A DNA stretch of 54,251 nt from Bradyrhizobium sp. 132 (GTDB lineage Bacteria; Pseudomonadota; Alphaproteobacteria; Rhizobiales; Xanthobacteraceae). Each line of letters begins with the position of its first letter. Within the stretch, counting starts at the first letter, position 1. Where the stretch lies: assembly GCF_023074185.1 (NCBI RefSeq), contig NZ_JADPKY010000160.1, positions 1 through 54,251 of the forward strand. Reading direction: 5' to 3'. The position numbers and the translations under genes are program-made. Below are positions 17,563 to 24,256 of this stretch, in pieces. The notes beneath the pieces were generated by a model, which saw only the letters and a list, made by a program, of their open reading frames with translations, was not told where the DNA came from and made no database searches.

Positions 17563-18048
17563 ATGCTCAAACATCTAGGCACGCTGTTGCTCGTGGGGCT
17601 CGCCACGCTGTTCGTATCACCTGCGGTTGCCCAACAGCCGCCTCCCGGAGTTAGCGTCGGTACCCTGACGTGCAAAATGGCGCCTTCCATCGGCTTGCTC
17701 TTTGGATCCCGCCAGCGGATGGCATGCCGCTTCGCACCCAACGGCCCCTATCCGCCAGAAGCATATCTTGGCGTGATGGGCACTATTGGTATCGATATCG
17801 GGATCACGGCAGGCGGGGCGATGGCATGGGGCGTCTTTGCACCAACGGCAGGTCCACGACGCGGATCGCTATCCGGCACCTATGTGGGTGCGAGTGGCGC
17901 CGTCGGCGTTGGCGTCGGCGTCGGCGCCAATCTGCTGTTCGGTGGAACGGGTCGTTCAATCGCCTTGCAGCCGCTCTCCCTCGAGGGCTCGGTCGGAATC
18001 AATTTGTCGCTTGGAGTTTCAAGCCTCACGCTTTCCTTGGCGCAATGA
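17563..18048 (+). CDS. DUF992-family exported protein
   Basis: 161 residues with a leader (LLLVGLATLFVSPAVAQQ) and the DUF992 pattern: VGTLTCKMAPSIGLLFGSRQ, RMACRF, IGIDIGITAGGAMAWGVFAP, GSLSGTYVGASGAVGVGVGV, and IALQPLSLEGSVGINLSLGV. Two cysteines of the mature domain could pair. Function is unknown. It lies 59 nt after the barrel gene in the same direction. Confidence 0.88.
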   Translation: MLKHLGTLLLVGLATLFVSPAVAQQPPPGVSVGTLTCKMAPSIGLLFGSRQRMACRFAPNGPYPPEAYLGVMGTIGIDIGITAGGAMAWGVFAPTAGPRRGSLSGTYVGASGAVGVGVGVGANLLFGGTGRSIALQPLSLEGSVGINLSLGVSSLTLSLAQ

Positions 18049-18142
18049 ATTACAGCCAAAGAGCATCCCTCAGCGTTCATCACGAGCCTGCAGCCAGTTC
18101 AACGACCGCGCGGTTCGGAGCCAGTCATCAGAGGACGTATCG

Positions 18143-18607
18143 ATGAGAATGACAGTCAGATCAATTATCATCCTTGGGGCTTTCCCGTGGCTCGCCATTT
18201 CGTCGATTGGCACGGCTTCCGCGCAGGCAGACGTCGGAAAGGCGCTTTTGGAAAAGCTGACCGCCAGGGTGGCAAAGCTTGAGAGCGCCTGCGCAAGCGA
18301 TATCAAGAAATACTGCAAAACGGTGACGCCTGGTGAAGGGCGCATGATTTATTGCATGCAAGCCCATGAAGACAAGATTAGCCCCAAATGCGCGTTCGAA
18401 CTCGGGGAAGCCACGACAAGCGTGCAAACGACGGCAGACGTTCTGAAAGACACTGTGATTGCATGCAAGGCCGAGATAAGCGGACCGTGCGGAAAAATAT
18501 TGCCCGGCCAAGGTCGAATGGCTGCTTGTCTGCTGTCGAATAAATCGACAGCGTCTGCGGGTTGCGTCGAAGCCATTCAGAAGATCGAGTCCATGGCCGC
18601 TCAATAG
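18143..18607 (+). CDS. Exported cysteine-rich protein (GLG1-type repeats)
   Basis: 154 residues from ATG 18143 (GAGGA upstream), signal peptide ending TASAQA. It carries two cysteine-rich repeats of the type found in eukaryotic Golgi apparatus protein 1: ACASDIKKYCKTVTPGEGRM with YCMQAHEDKISPKC, then ACKAEISGPCGKILPGQGRM with ACLLSNKSTASAGC. Paired cysteines suggest a disulfide-bonded periplasmic protein. Last of the four-gene run. Confidence 0.85.
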   Translation: MRMTVRSIIILGAFPWLAISSIGTASAQADVGKALLEKLTARVAKLESACASDIKKYCKTVTPGEGRMIYCMQAHEDKISPKCAFELGEATTSVQTTADVLKDTVIACKAEISGPCGKILPGQGRMAACLLSNKSTASAGCVEAIQKIESMAAQ

Positions 18608-19181
18608 CACGGCAAGCGCGTAGCATCTGTCAGGGATGGCTGTCTCTCCTCCCGTGTACTACGCGGCATGGTCGATCGGGCCTGAAAGGCGACACTGCCT
18701 CGCGGAGAAGCGGCCATGAACAAGGGACGGGAGCCACTCTTGTTCTCCTGAATACAAGATCCTTCGCTGACGCCAACACATCAATTCAATTCGCCCGGAA
18801 TCAACTTTTTGAAGTTCACCGGGGCTCGATAACTGTCTTCGCGGCGAGTCTTGCACGCTTGCAGCACCGGACGATTTTGACGCGGGCGTGCAAAGTTATC
18901 GCAGGTGATGAATTTTCGGGATTGGAGTTAGAATACCTGGTCCGTCTAAGCCCGACACTTATGTCACGATTGCAACAACAGCATGAACTGATTGGCAAGA
19001 TGGCCGTCTGCGACATCGCTCGTCCGGCAATTCGACGTTTCCGATCATCGGTCTGAGTGGGTAGAATTCTCGGCCGGGCAAATTGATGGGCTGCGACTGA
19101 GATCGTTGGGGGGAATTCCCACCCCTCAGTTCCGCCGCAAGCCTTGAGGATGAATTCCGAGCGAGGAGACTGGCAACAGCA
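18608..19181. other. Gap between convergent genes, no gene recognised
   Basis: A plus-strand frame continues to 19056 (contains VIAGDEFSGLELEYLVRLSP) but begins inside the previous gene, lacks a ribosome site and matches no family I know. I leave it uncalled. No terminator stands out. Confidence 0.4.
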
Positions 19182-19589
19182 TCACATCGGGCAACGCGAA
19201 TAGCTCAAAGTTAAGTCCGGCATTCCCGGGAAAATTCTTACGATAGTGTTGTCGTCGACGACTTTCGCGCTGAATTGAACATTCGATGCCATGATGTCAT
19301 TCGCACATCTGGCGATGATATGAAGAACATTTCCATCTTCTTTCCGCCTGCTGACGGTACAGGTCTGCATTTGACCCCGAATCTTGTCTCCCTCCAGGAT
19401 GAACCCACCGCCGTACTGGTCCGAATCCCGCCGAAAGGAAATCGCACCGTCCTTCTTCATGAAAACTTGGCCGCAAGACGAGGGAGAAGTGGCCCACGAA
19501 CCGGTGATTTCGAGCGCGTTCGCCGGAATGGCGAGGGCAGACCAAGCAACAGCAAGCGTCGCAACGAGGAGGCATGCTCTGCGCTTCAT
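19182..19589 (-). CDS. Exported protein, unknown
   Basis: 135 residues from ATG 19589 (GGAG upstream), with a leader LLVATLAVAWSALAIPANA. The mature domain is about 110 residues (ITGSWATSPSSCGQVFMKKD, QMQTCTVSRRKEDGNVLHII, YSRCPM), beta-rich, with four cysteines. It resembles small single-domain exported proteins that bind or sense ligands, but I cannot name the family. A perfect regulon motif lies 85 nt upstream, divergent from the LssY_C gene. Confidence 0.75.
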   Translation of the reverse strand: MKRRACLLVATLAVAWSALAIPANALEITGSWATSPSSCGQVFMKKDGAISFRRDSDQYGGGFILEGDKIRGQMQTCTVSRRKEDGNVLHIIARCANDIMASNVQFSAKVVDDNTIVRIFPGMPDLTLSYSRCPM

Positions 19590-19674
19590 ATGATTCTCCA
19601 CGTTGCTAAGTGTCCCCCAAATCCGGCGGCGGATCACCATTCAGGAGAGACTACGGGAGATCGCTGGTTTCCGG

Positions 19675-19691
19675 CTATGCAGTTTCGGCAG
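19675..19691 (-). promoter_or_regulatory. 17-bp regulon motif, copy 12 (exported protein 19589)
   Basis: CTGCCGAAACTGCATAG toward the leftward gene, both halves perfect, 85 nt before its start. Confidence 0.85.
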
Positions 19692-19795
19692 GAAGAGAGG
19701 GTTCAGTCGACCGGGCAATTATCGCGGCGGTTTCCGCGCGCTGGCCGTAGAGACCTTGAATTCGGGCCATCGAGAGTATGGAAGGCGAAGCGGGA

Positions 19796-19812
19796 CGGCC
19801 GATTTCGCATAG
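19796..19812 (+). promoter_or_regulatory. 17-bp regulon motif, copy 13 (LssY_C gene)
   Basis: CGGCCGATTTCGCATAG, one mismatch, 128 nt before the LssY_C start, divergent from copy 12. Confidence 0.7.
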
Positions 19813-19940
19813 TCGTCACGATGCGCAGTTCCTAAGATCGAGGCTGTTTGCGTAAGCCAAGCTGGGGCGGCATGCTCGCCAGGTGGCATCAGAGCGTTGT
19901 CGGAGTTCGGACGTTGGACAAGCTACGGAGGCGCTGGGGG

Positions 19941-20741
19941 ATGTCGTTCGGGAGAGGGCAATGGTGGCTTGCCGTTTTTGGCGTCGGTGCACTCGGCTAT
20001 CTGCTGGTGGCGTACGTCTTGGTCCCTTCCTTCTGGAAGCACCACGAACACGAACCCGGGCTGGCCGATTTACCCGAGGTAACTCGCACAGCAGACGGCA
20101 TTCCCGGCGATGCACTGAATGTCGGGTTGGTCGGCGACGCCCAAGATATTGCCCGCGCGATGCATGCCGCGGAATGGTTTCCCGCAGACCCTATCACTCT
20201 GCGCACAAGCATTGAGATCGTGGGTAGCGTCATTCTCGACCGGCCATACCGCGACGCGCCGGTCAGCCCACTGTTCTACGACGGAAAACGAGAGCAGCTC
20301 GCTTTCGAGAAACCGGTGGGAAGCAGCGCGGACCGTCGTCATCACGTTCGACTGTGGAAAGTTCTCGAGAAAGGGACCAGCGGGCGACCGGTCTGGCTTG
20401 GCGCGATCACCTTTGATCGGGGAGTTGGAGTGAGCCGCGACACCGGTCAAATCACCCATCACATCGGGCGGGATATTGACGCTGAGCGAGACCTTCTGAT
20501 GCACGACTTGCGAGCCGCCGACATGGTTGAGGCGTTTTTTAAGGTTTCCGGAGTTGGACCGACACTATTTGCGCGGAATGGCGAGGGAGATCCTTATTAC
20601 ACCGACGGGGAAATCGACGTGGCGCGCCTTGTCGTCGACGGTCACAAGAGCACGCAACCACCAGGAGCCTTGCCAGCGCCGGCCTTGATAGCCCTAAAGG
20701 ACGCGGTCTGGCATGCTGTGAGTGCCGGCGTCGCCAAATAA
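19941..20741 (+). CDS. LssY C-terminal-domain membrane-anchored protein
   Basis: 266 residues from ATG 19941 (GGAG and GGGGG upstream). One N-terminal membrane segment (WWLAVFGVGALGYLLVAYVL) anchors a soluble LssY_C domain (ADPITLRTSIEIVGSVILDR, APVSPLFYDGKREQLAFEKP, RRHHVRLWKVLEKGTSGRPV, VGVSRDTGQITHHIGRDIDA). LssY was named in Legionella secretion literature; the domain's activity is not established. The histidines and acidic residues (HHIGRDID) could bind metal. It is the last gene carrying the regulon motif. Confidence 0.85.
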   Translation: MSFGRGQWWLAVFGVGALGYLLVAYVLVPSFWKHHEHEPGLADLPEVTRTADGIPGDALNVGLVGDAQDIARAMHAAEWFPADPITLRTSIEIVGSVILDRPYRDAPVSPLFYDGKREQLAFEKPVGSSADRRHHVRLWKVLEKGTSGRPVWLGAITFDRGVGVSRDTGQITHHIGRDIDAERDLLMHDLRAADMVEAFFKVSGVGPTLFARNGEGDPYYTDGEIDVARLVVDGHKSTQPPGALPAPALIALKDAVWHAVSAGVAK

Positions 20742-20942
20742 AAGCGGACGCCCCGTCCTGTGCTCGATGTCGATGCTCTCGGGCCTTGCAGATAAAGAAG
20801 AGCCTCAAGACCGTCATGCGCAAATACAAAGTTCACCGCTCCGTCGCGAATTGCTTGCGGAATCTCGGCAGGACCAGCGCCTCGAGCTCTGGCTCCTGGC
20901 ACCCGCTGACCAAGCCTGGATGGTGAAGAAAGCTTCGTCGTT

Positions 20943-21845
20943 TCACATAAATCCTGGGTTCCGAGGCAGGTACTGGGCCCAACTGCCGAAATCGCGTGAG
21001 GACATCAGCAACATCGGAAACTTGATCCGCATGCCGTGCTCGAACGCCGTCGTCAGGGCAGCTTCGCTCGCACCCGGTAGAAATGCCGATACTTGCGGTG
21101 CGCCACTCTCGACGGCCAGGCGTAGCGCCGTCCTGAAGGCGGTGGCTGCGGCGCCGGACTGCAGGACCGCGACCGGTCCGATATGGCCGCCGGCATCGAC
21201 GTAAACGTAGCCGGCCCAATCATCTCCGTCGTACAGGCTGAAGCCTCGCATCCGGCTGTCGTTGATAAGATAGCGATGGTGCTTCTGGCGAGATACTCCA
21301 AGCACCCGCTCGTCCGCCTGCACGAGGCGGGCCAGGGTCGAGGCGTCTTGGTCGAGCGGAGCGCATCTGAACTGCGGCCCATTCATACGATCGATCAAAC
21401 GCTCTCGGGGCACGCTGACGCTGTAGATCGGAAACCGTGGAAACAGTCCGTGACGGATGTAGAGCCCCTGCGACACGGCATTGAAGGCAAAAGTGATCAG
21501 AACCCTGTTGGAAGCGCCGGACTTCTTGGCGTGATCTAGCGTCCGTTCGATCAGCTCGTTGCCGATACTCCCACCCTGGCGGTCAGGCGATACGAAAAGC
21601 TGCGCCAGAAACCAGATATCGCCGCAGACCCAGCTCCAAGCAAAGCCGAGGATCCGGCCCTCGTCTTCCGCGACCCAGAGACCGTCGGGATCGTCCCTCA
21701 GGGAGAACAACTGAAAATTCGGCGGACTCGCTGCGGCCATGGACCCAAATCCATGGCGGCCCGTGAGATCGTTGATGCTGGCGACGACAAGCGCATCGGC
21801 GAGCTCCAGGTCCTCCGCGCGGGCGGGTCGGCAAACCATTGTCAT
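20943..21845 (-). CDS. GNAT-family acetyltransferase
   Basis: 300 residues, longer than single-domain GNATs and probably two GNAT folds. The first half has the CoA-binding pattern (FLAQLFVSPDRQGGSIGNEL, with SQGLYIRHGLFP); the second half (LARLVQADERVLGVSR, GYVYVDAGGHIGPVAVL) is more degenerate. Substrate unknown. GGAG lies seven bases upstream of ATG 21845. It lies outside the motif-bearing block; a near match to the motif at 20983 lies inside its coding region with a broken right half. Confidence 0.85.
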   Translation of the reverse strand: MTMVCRPARAEDLELADALVVASINDLTGRHGFGSMAAASPPNFQLFSLRDDPDGLWVAEDEGRILGFAWSWVCGDIWFLAQLFVSPDRQGGSIGNELIERTLDHAKKSGASNRVLITFAFNAVSQGLYIRHGLFPRFPIYSVSVPRERLIDRMNGPQFRCAPLDQDASTLARLVQADERVLGVSRQKHHRYLINDSRMRGFSLYDGDDWAGYVYVDAGGHIGPVAVLQSGAAATAFRTALRLAVESGAPQVSAFLPGASEAALTTAFEHGMRIKFPMLLMSSRDFGSWAQYLPRNPGFM

Positions 21846-21929
21846 CGAACGACTCCACGATCACGGGGACTCCCGAAAGGTCCGAATACCTAATGCCGCC
21901 GGATCAGTCTCCACAGCGTTAGGGACGCA

Positions 21930-21952
21930 GAAAGCCTCACCCGAGGGCTTTC
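21930..21952 (-). terminator. Hairpin between the GNAT gene and the small membrane gene
   Basis: GAAAGCCTC/GAGGGCTTTC stem with a four-base loop and one bulge. It lies downstream of the leftward 22221/nuoB genes and ends in TTTC on the minus strand. Confidence 0.5.
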
Positions 21953-22062
21953 CGCCACGCAAGACCGGACCGCCGGAGGCCAGTGGGCGGACGCCGCCTC
22001 AAGCGACCTCGCCGGCAGTCAAGGCACAGACGCATCCGGCCCCTGGAGTCGGAGCGCTCAGC

Positions 22063-22221
22063 TCAGAACCATTCGCCCGGGGTGTATTTGTCGACGATCA
22101 GAACAGAGAGGGACAGCAGCAGGCCCAGGCCACTAAACAGCGCCACCGAAAGCGCGGTATCGATGTCGGCGATCGATTTCGCGGACACGCGGGGCAGCAG
22201 CCATGCAATCGCAGCGTTCAT
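22063..22221 (-). CDS. Small single-span membrane protein
   Basis: 52 residues from ATG 22221 with GGAGAG upstream. One hydrophobic segment (ALFSGLGLLLSLSVLIVDKY) follows an N-terminal MNAAIAWLLPRVSAK stretch. No family recognised. It lies in the same direction as nuoB, 173 nt downstream of it. Confidence 0.6.
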   Translation of the reverse strand: MNAAIAWLLPRVSAKSIADIDTALSVALFSGLGLLLSLSVLIVDKYTPGEWF

Positions 22222-22394
22222 GTCACTCTCCGGTGAAGACGGCCAAGACCCGACGCCCACCATAACAGCAGGCGTTCGTTTCAGGATGACTTCGTGGGAT
22301 TAACGAAACGGCTTCTCGATGCATCGAAAACGCCTGTCGATCCGTTCCCCGACCACCGCTGCGAAAAGATGGTTGCGCGGTGTCGGCAAGCTTG

Positions 22395-22985
22395 TCAGCG
22401 CTCGATCGTACCGGTTCGCAGTATCTTCTTTTGCAGGAGCATAACTCCGTACAGCAGCGCCTCGGCGGTAGGCGGACAGCCCGGGACATAGATGTCGACC
22501 GGGACGATCCGATCGCAACCGCGCACCACCGAATACGAGTAGTGGTAATAGCCGCCGCCATTGGCGCACGATCCCATCGAGATCACATAGCGCGGCTCCG
22601 GCATCTGATCGTACACCTTGCGCAATGCTGGCGCCATTTTGTTGCACAATGTGCCGGCAACAATCATCACGTCGGACTGGCGCGGCGAGGCACGCGGGGC
22701 AAAGCCGAAGCGTTCGGCGTCGTAGCGTGGCATCGCCATCTGCATCATTTCGATCGCGCAGCAGGCGAGACCGAAGGTCATCCACATCAGCGAGCCGCTA
22801 CGTGCCCAGGTAATCAGATTGTCTGCGGACGTGACCAGAAACCCCCGGTCCGACAGTTCGTGGTTCACTTCACGAAAGAAATGATCGTCCGCGCCTTGCG
22901 TGCCGGCATAGCGATGGACGGTCCCGACCGGCGCGGTCGTCGTGGCTGAATGCCCGCTTTGCATTATGAGTTGAATCTTGCCCAT
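22395..22985 (-). CDS. nuoB: Orphan NADH-quinone oxidoreductase subunit B
   Basis: 196 residues of the NuoB/PSST family, the subunit holding the N2 iron-sulfur cluster next to the quinone site of Complex I. All four cluster ligands are visible: C75 and C76 in LACCAIEMMQMAMPRYDAER, C140 in ISMGSCANGGGYY, and C170 in IYVPGCPPTAEALLYG. ATG 22985 has GGAG nine bases upstream. The usual neighbours (nuoA, nuoC, nuoD) are absent, so this is a stand-alone copy. It could be a spare subunit exchanged into the main complex or part of another redox complex. The family call is secure. Confidence 0.92.
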   Translation of the reverse strand: MGKIQLIMQSGHSATTTAPVGTVHRYAGTQGADDHFFREVNHELSDRGFLVTSADNLITWARSGSLMWMTFGLACCAIEMMQMAMPRYDAERFGFAPRASPRQSDVMIVAGTLCNKMAPALRKVYDQMPEPRYVISMGSCANGGGYYHYSYSVVRGCDRIVPVDIYVPGCPPTAEALLYGVMLLQKKILRTGTIER

Positions 22986-23028
22986 GCAAATCTCCTGCTG
23001 GCCCAGCACTGGCGGCGCACCGCCTGGT

Positions 23029-23193
23029 TCAATGAGCAAATCGGTCGAAGCCGAGAAGCAGGGCCAACACTGCAGCTCCCGCCAAGCCTGCGATAAAGAT
23101 CGCGCGGCGCAGGGGAGTGCGGAGAATGATCTCGCCGCCCCTGGCCTTCTCGGCCGGATAGGGCGCCGTCTGGCGTTCGTTCCTTTCTGTCAT
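23029..23193 (-). CDS. Conserved small membrane protein (KARGGEIILRTP type)
   Basis: 54 residues: a charged N-terminus with EKARGGEIILRTPLRRAIFI leading into one hydrophobic segment (FIAGLAGAAVLALLLGF). I recognise the EKARGGEI-LRTP pattern as a recurrent small Bradyrhizobium protein of unknown role. The ribosome site at ATG 23193 is weak. It ends 43 nt before nuoB and could be cotranscribed with it. Confidence 0.65.
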   Translation of the reverse strand: MTERNERQTAPYPAEKARGGEIILRTPLRRAIFIAGLAGAAVLALLLGFDRFAH

Positions 23194-23295
23194 CGCTGGA
23201 TCGGCTCGGTTTCCATGCATCCGATTGGTTTTCGAGAAATGCACGCCGCTCTCGCGCTCTGTGGGGCCAAATCAAAGCAAGGCGAAACGTTCCAG

Positions 23296-23324
23296 GCCGG
23301 CCGGCTCAAATGTCGCCGGCCGGC
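23296..23324 (-). terminator. Very GC-rich perfect hairpin
   Basis: Perfect 10-bp repeat GCCGGCCGGC on both sides of a nine-base loop, downstream of the leftward operon 26272-23365 and upstream of the 23193 gene. A likely transcription stop or stabiliser; each arm is itself self-complementary. Confidence 0.6.
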
Positions 23325-23342
23325 AACCTGTTCCTCTTGATG

Positions 23343-23360
23343 CCGCGCGAGACTGCGCGG
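23343..23360 (-). terminator. Short hairpin directly after the helical protein gene
   Basis: CCGCGC/GCGCGG with a six-base loop, four bases past the stop codon at 23365. With the hairpin at 23296 it makes a double stem-loop 3' end. Confidence 0.5.
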
Positions 23361-23364
23361 GTGC

Positions 23365-24252
23365 TTAGATGAACGCCCCTGGATAATGGGACGTGCATGC
23401 CATAACCCAAGTGATCGCCTCGCGATCATATTCATCGCCTGATCGCCAGCTTTCAAAAAATGTGTTTAGGCGCTCGACGCGCTCGGGCCAGACATGCGTC
23501 GCTTGCAGACCCAGGGAAACGCCGAAATTGGTGAAGGCGAACTTTGTGTCGCGCAGCGACGGCGCCCGACTGAAATAGCCCGGAGGATCAATCCACATCG
23601 TGTCGAGCGACCGCAGTGCGCGTTGCGCTTGCGCGATGGCCCATGACTCTTCAGGAAAGAAGTGAGCGAGCCACAGCATCATACCGAGCGCCAGGTCCTG
23701 GTCGATTTCGAGCCCGCGATAGGTCTGCTCGATCATGACGCTCATTTCCGCGATCTCGGACCTGAGTACATCGCTGTCGAGCAGCCGGTAACTGATATAG
23801 CCGTCATATGCATCCATGGCGCCCAGACCATAGCCGGGATAGGGACCGCTCAAATCTTCTTTCATTTTCCAGACCACACCGCGGTCGGGGATGACGAATG
23901 CCCGATGGATGTCGCGCGCCAACGCAATGCCGCGTTCACGGTATTCAGGCTTCACATCGCCCAGCCGTGCCAGCGCAAAAAGCCACATCGCGAGGTAGTG
24001 AAAGTACTGTCCGTCGCGGTCGGCGGCCTCGCCGATGCGCAGCCCGCGCGAACGGCCGAGTACGCGCTCCACATCGCTCACCAGCCGTTCGGCTTCGTCC
24101 AGCCAGCGGCGCTCGCCCAGTTCGCGGTAAAGCGAGACATACAGCACTACCCCAAAGGCATCAGTCCAGAGATAACGCAGGCCGTTCGGCCAGATCCGCT
24201 CGGCCCGCATCCAATCGAGCTTTTCCAGCACATAGCCGATGTCCCGCAGCAT
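23365..24252 (-). CDS. Alpha-helical (six-hairpin-like) protein, unknown
   Basis: 295 residues without a signal peptide. Regularly spaced helices and aromatic segments (GLRYLWTDAFGVVLYVSLYR, DRDGQYFHYLAMWLFALARL, GYGLGAMDAYDGYISYRLLD, LALGMMLWLAHFFPEESWAI) resemble an alpha/alpha toroid as in glycosidase or isomerase relatives, but no catalytic residue pair can be named. It starts only four bases after the stop of the methyltransferase-esterase fusion, so the two are translationally coupled and probably act together. Confidence 0.75.
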   Translation of the reverse strand: MLRDIGYVLEKLDWMRAERIWPNGLRYLWTDAFGVVLYVSLYRELGERRWLDEAERLVSDVERVLGRSRGLRIGEAADRDGQYFHYLAMWLFALARLGDVKPEYRERGIALARDIHRAFVIPDRGVVWKMKEDLSGPYPGYGLGAMDAYDGYISYRLLDSDVLRSEIAEMSVMIEQTYRGLEIDQDLALGMMLWLAHFFPEESWAIAQAQRALRSLDTMWIDPPGYFSRAPSLRDTKFAFTNFGVSLGLQATHVWPERVERLNTFFESWRSGDEYDREAITWVMACTSHYPGAFI

Positions 24253-24256
24253 CGGG

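Noticed and set aside
18562..19056. 164-codon plus-strand frame after the GLG1-type gene
   Set aside because: Starts inside the upstream gene, has no ribosome site and no recognisable family.
20983..20999. Near-copy of the 17-bp motif (CTGCCGAAATCGCGTGA)
   Set aside because: The right half is broken at three positions and it lies inside the GNAT coding region.
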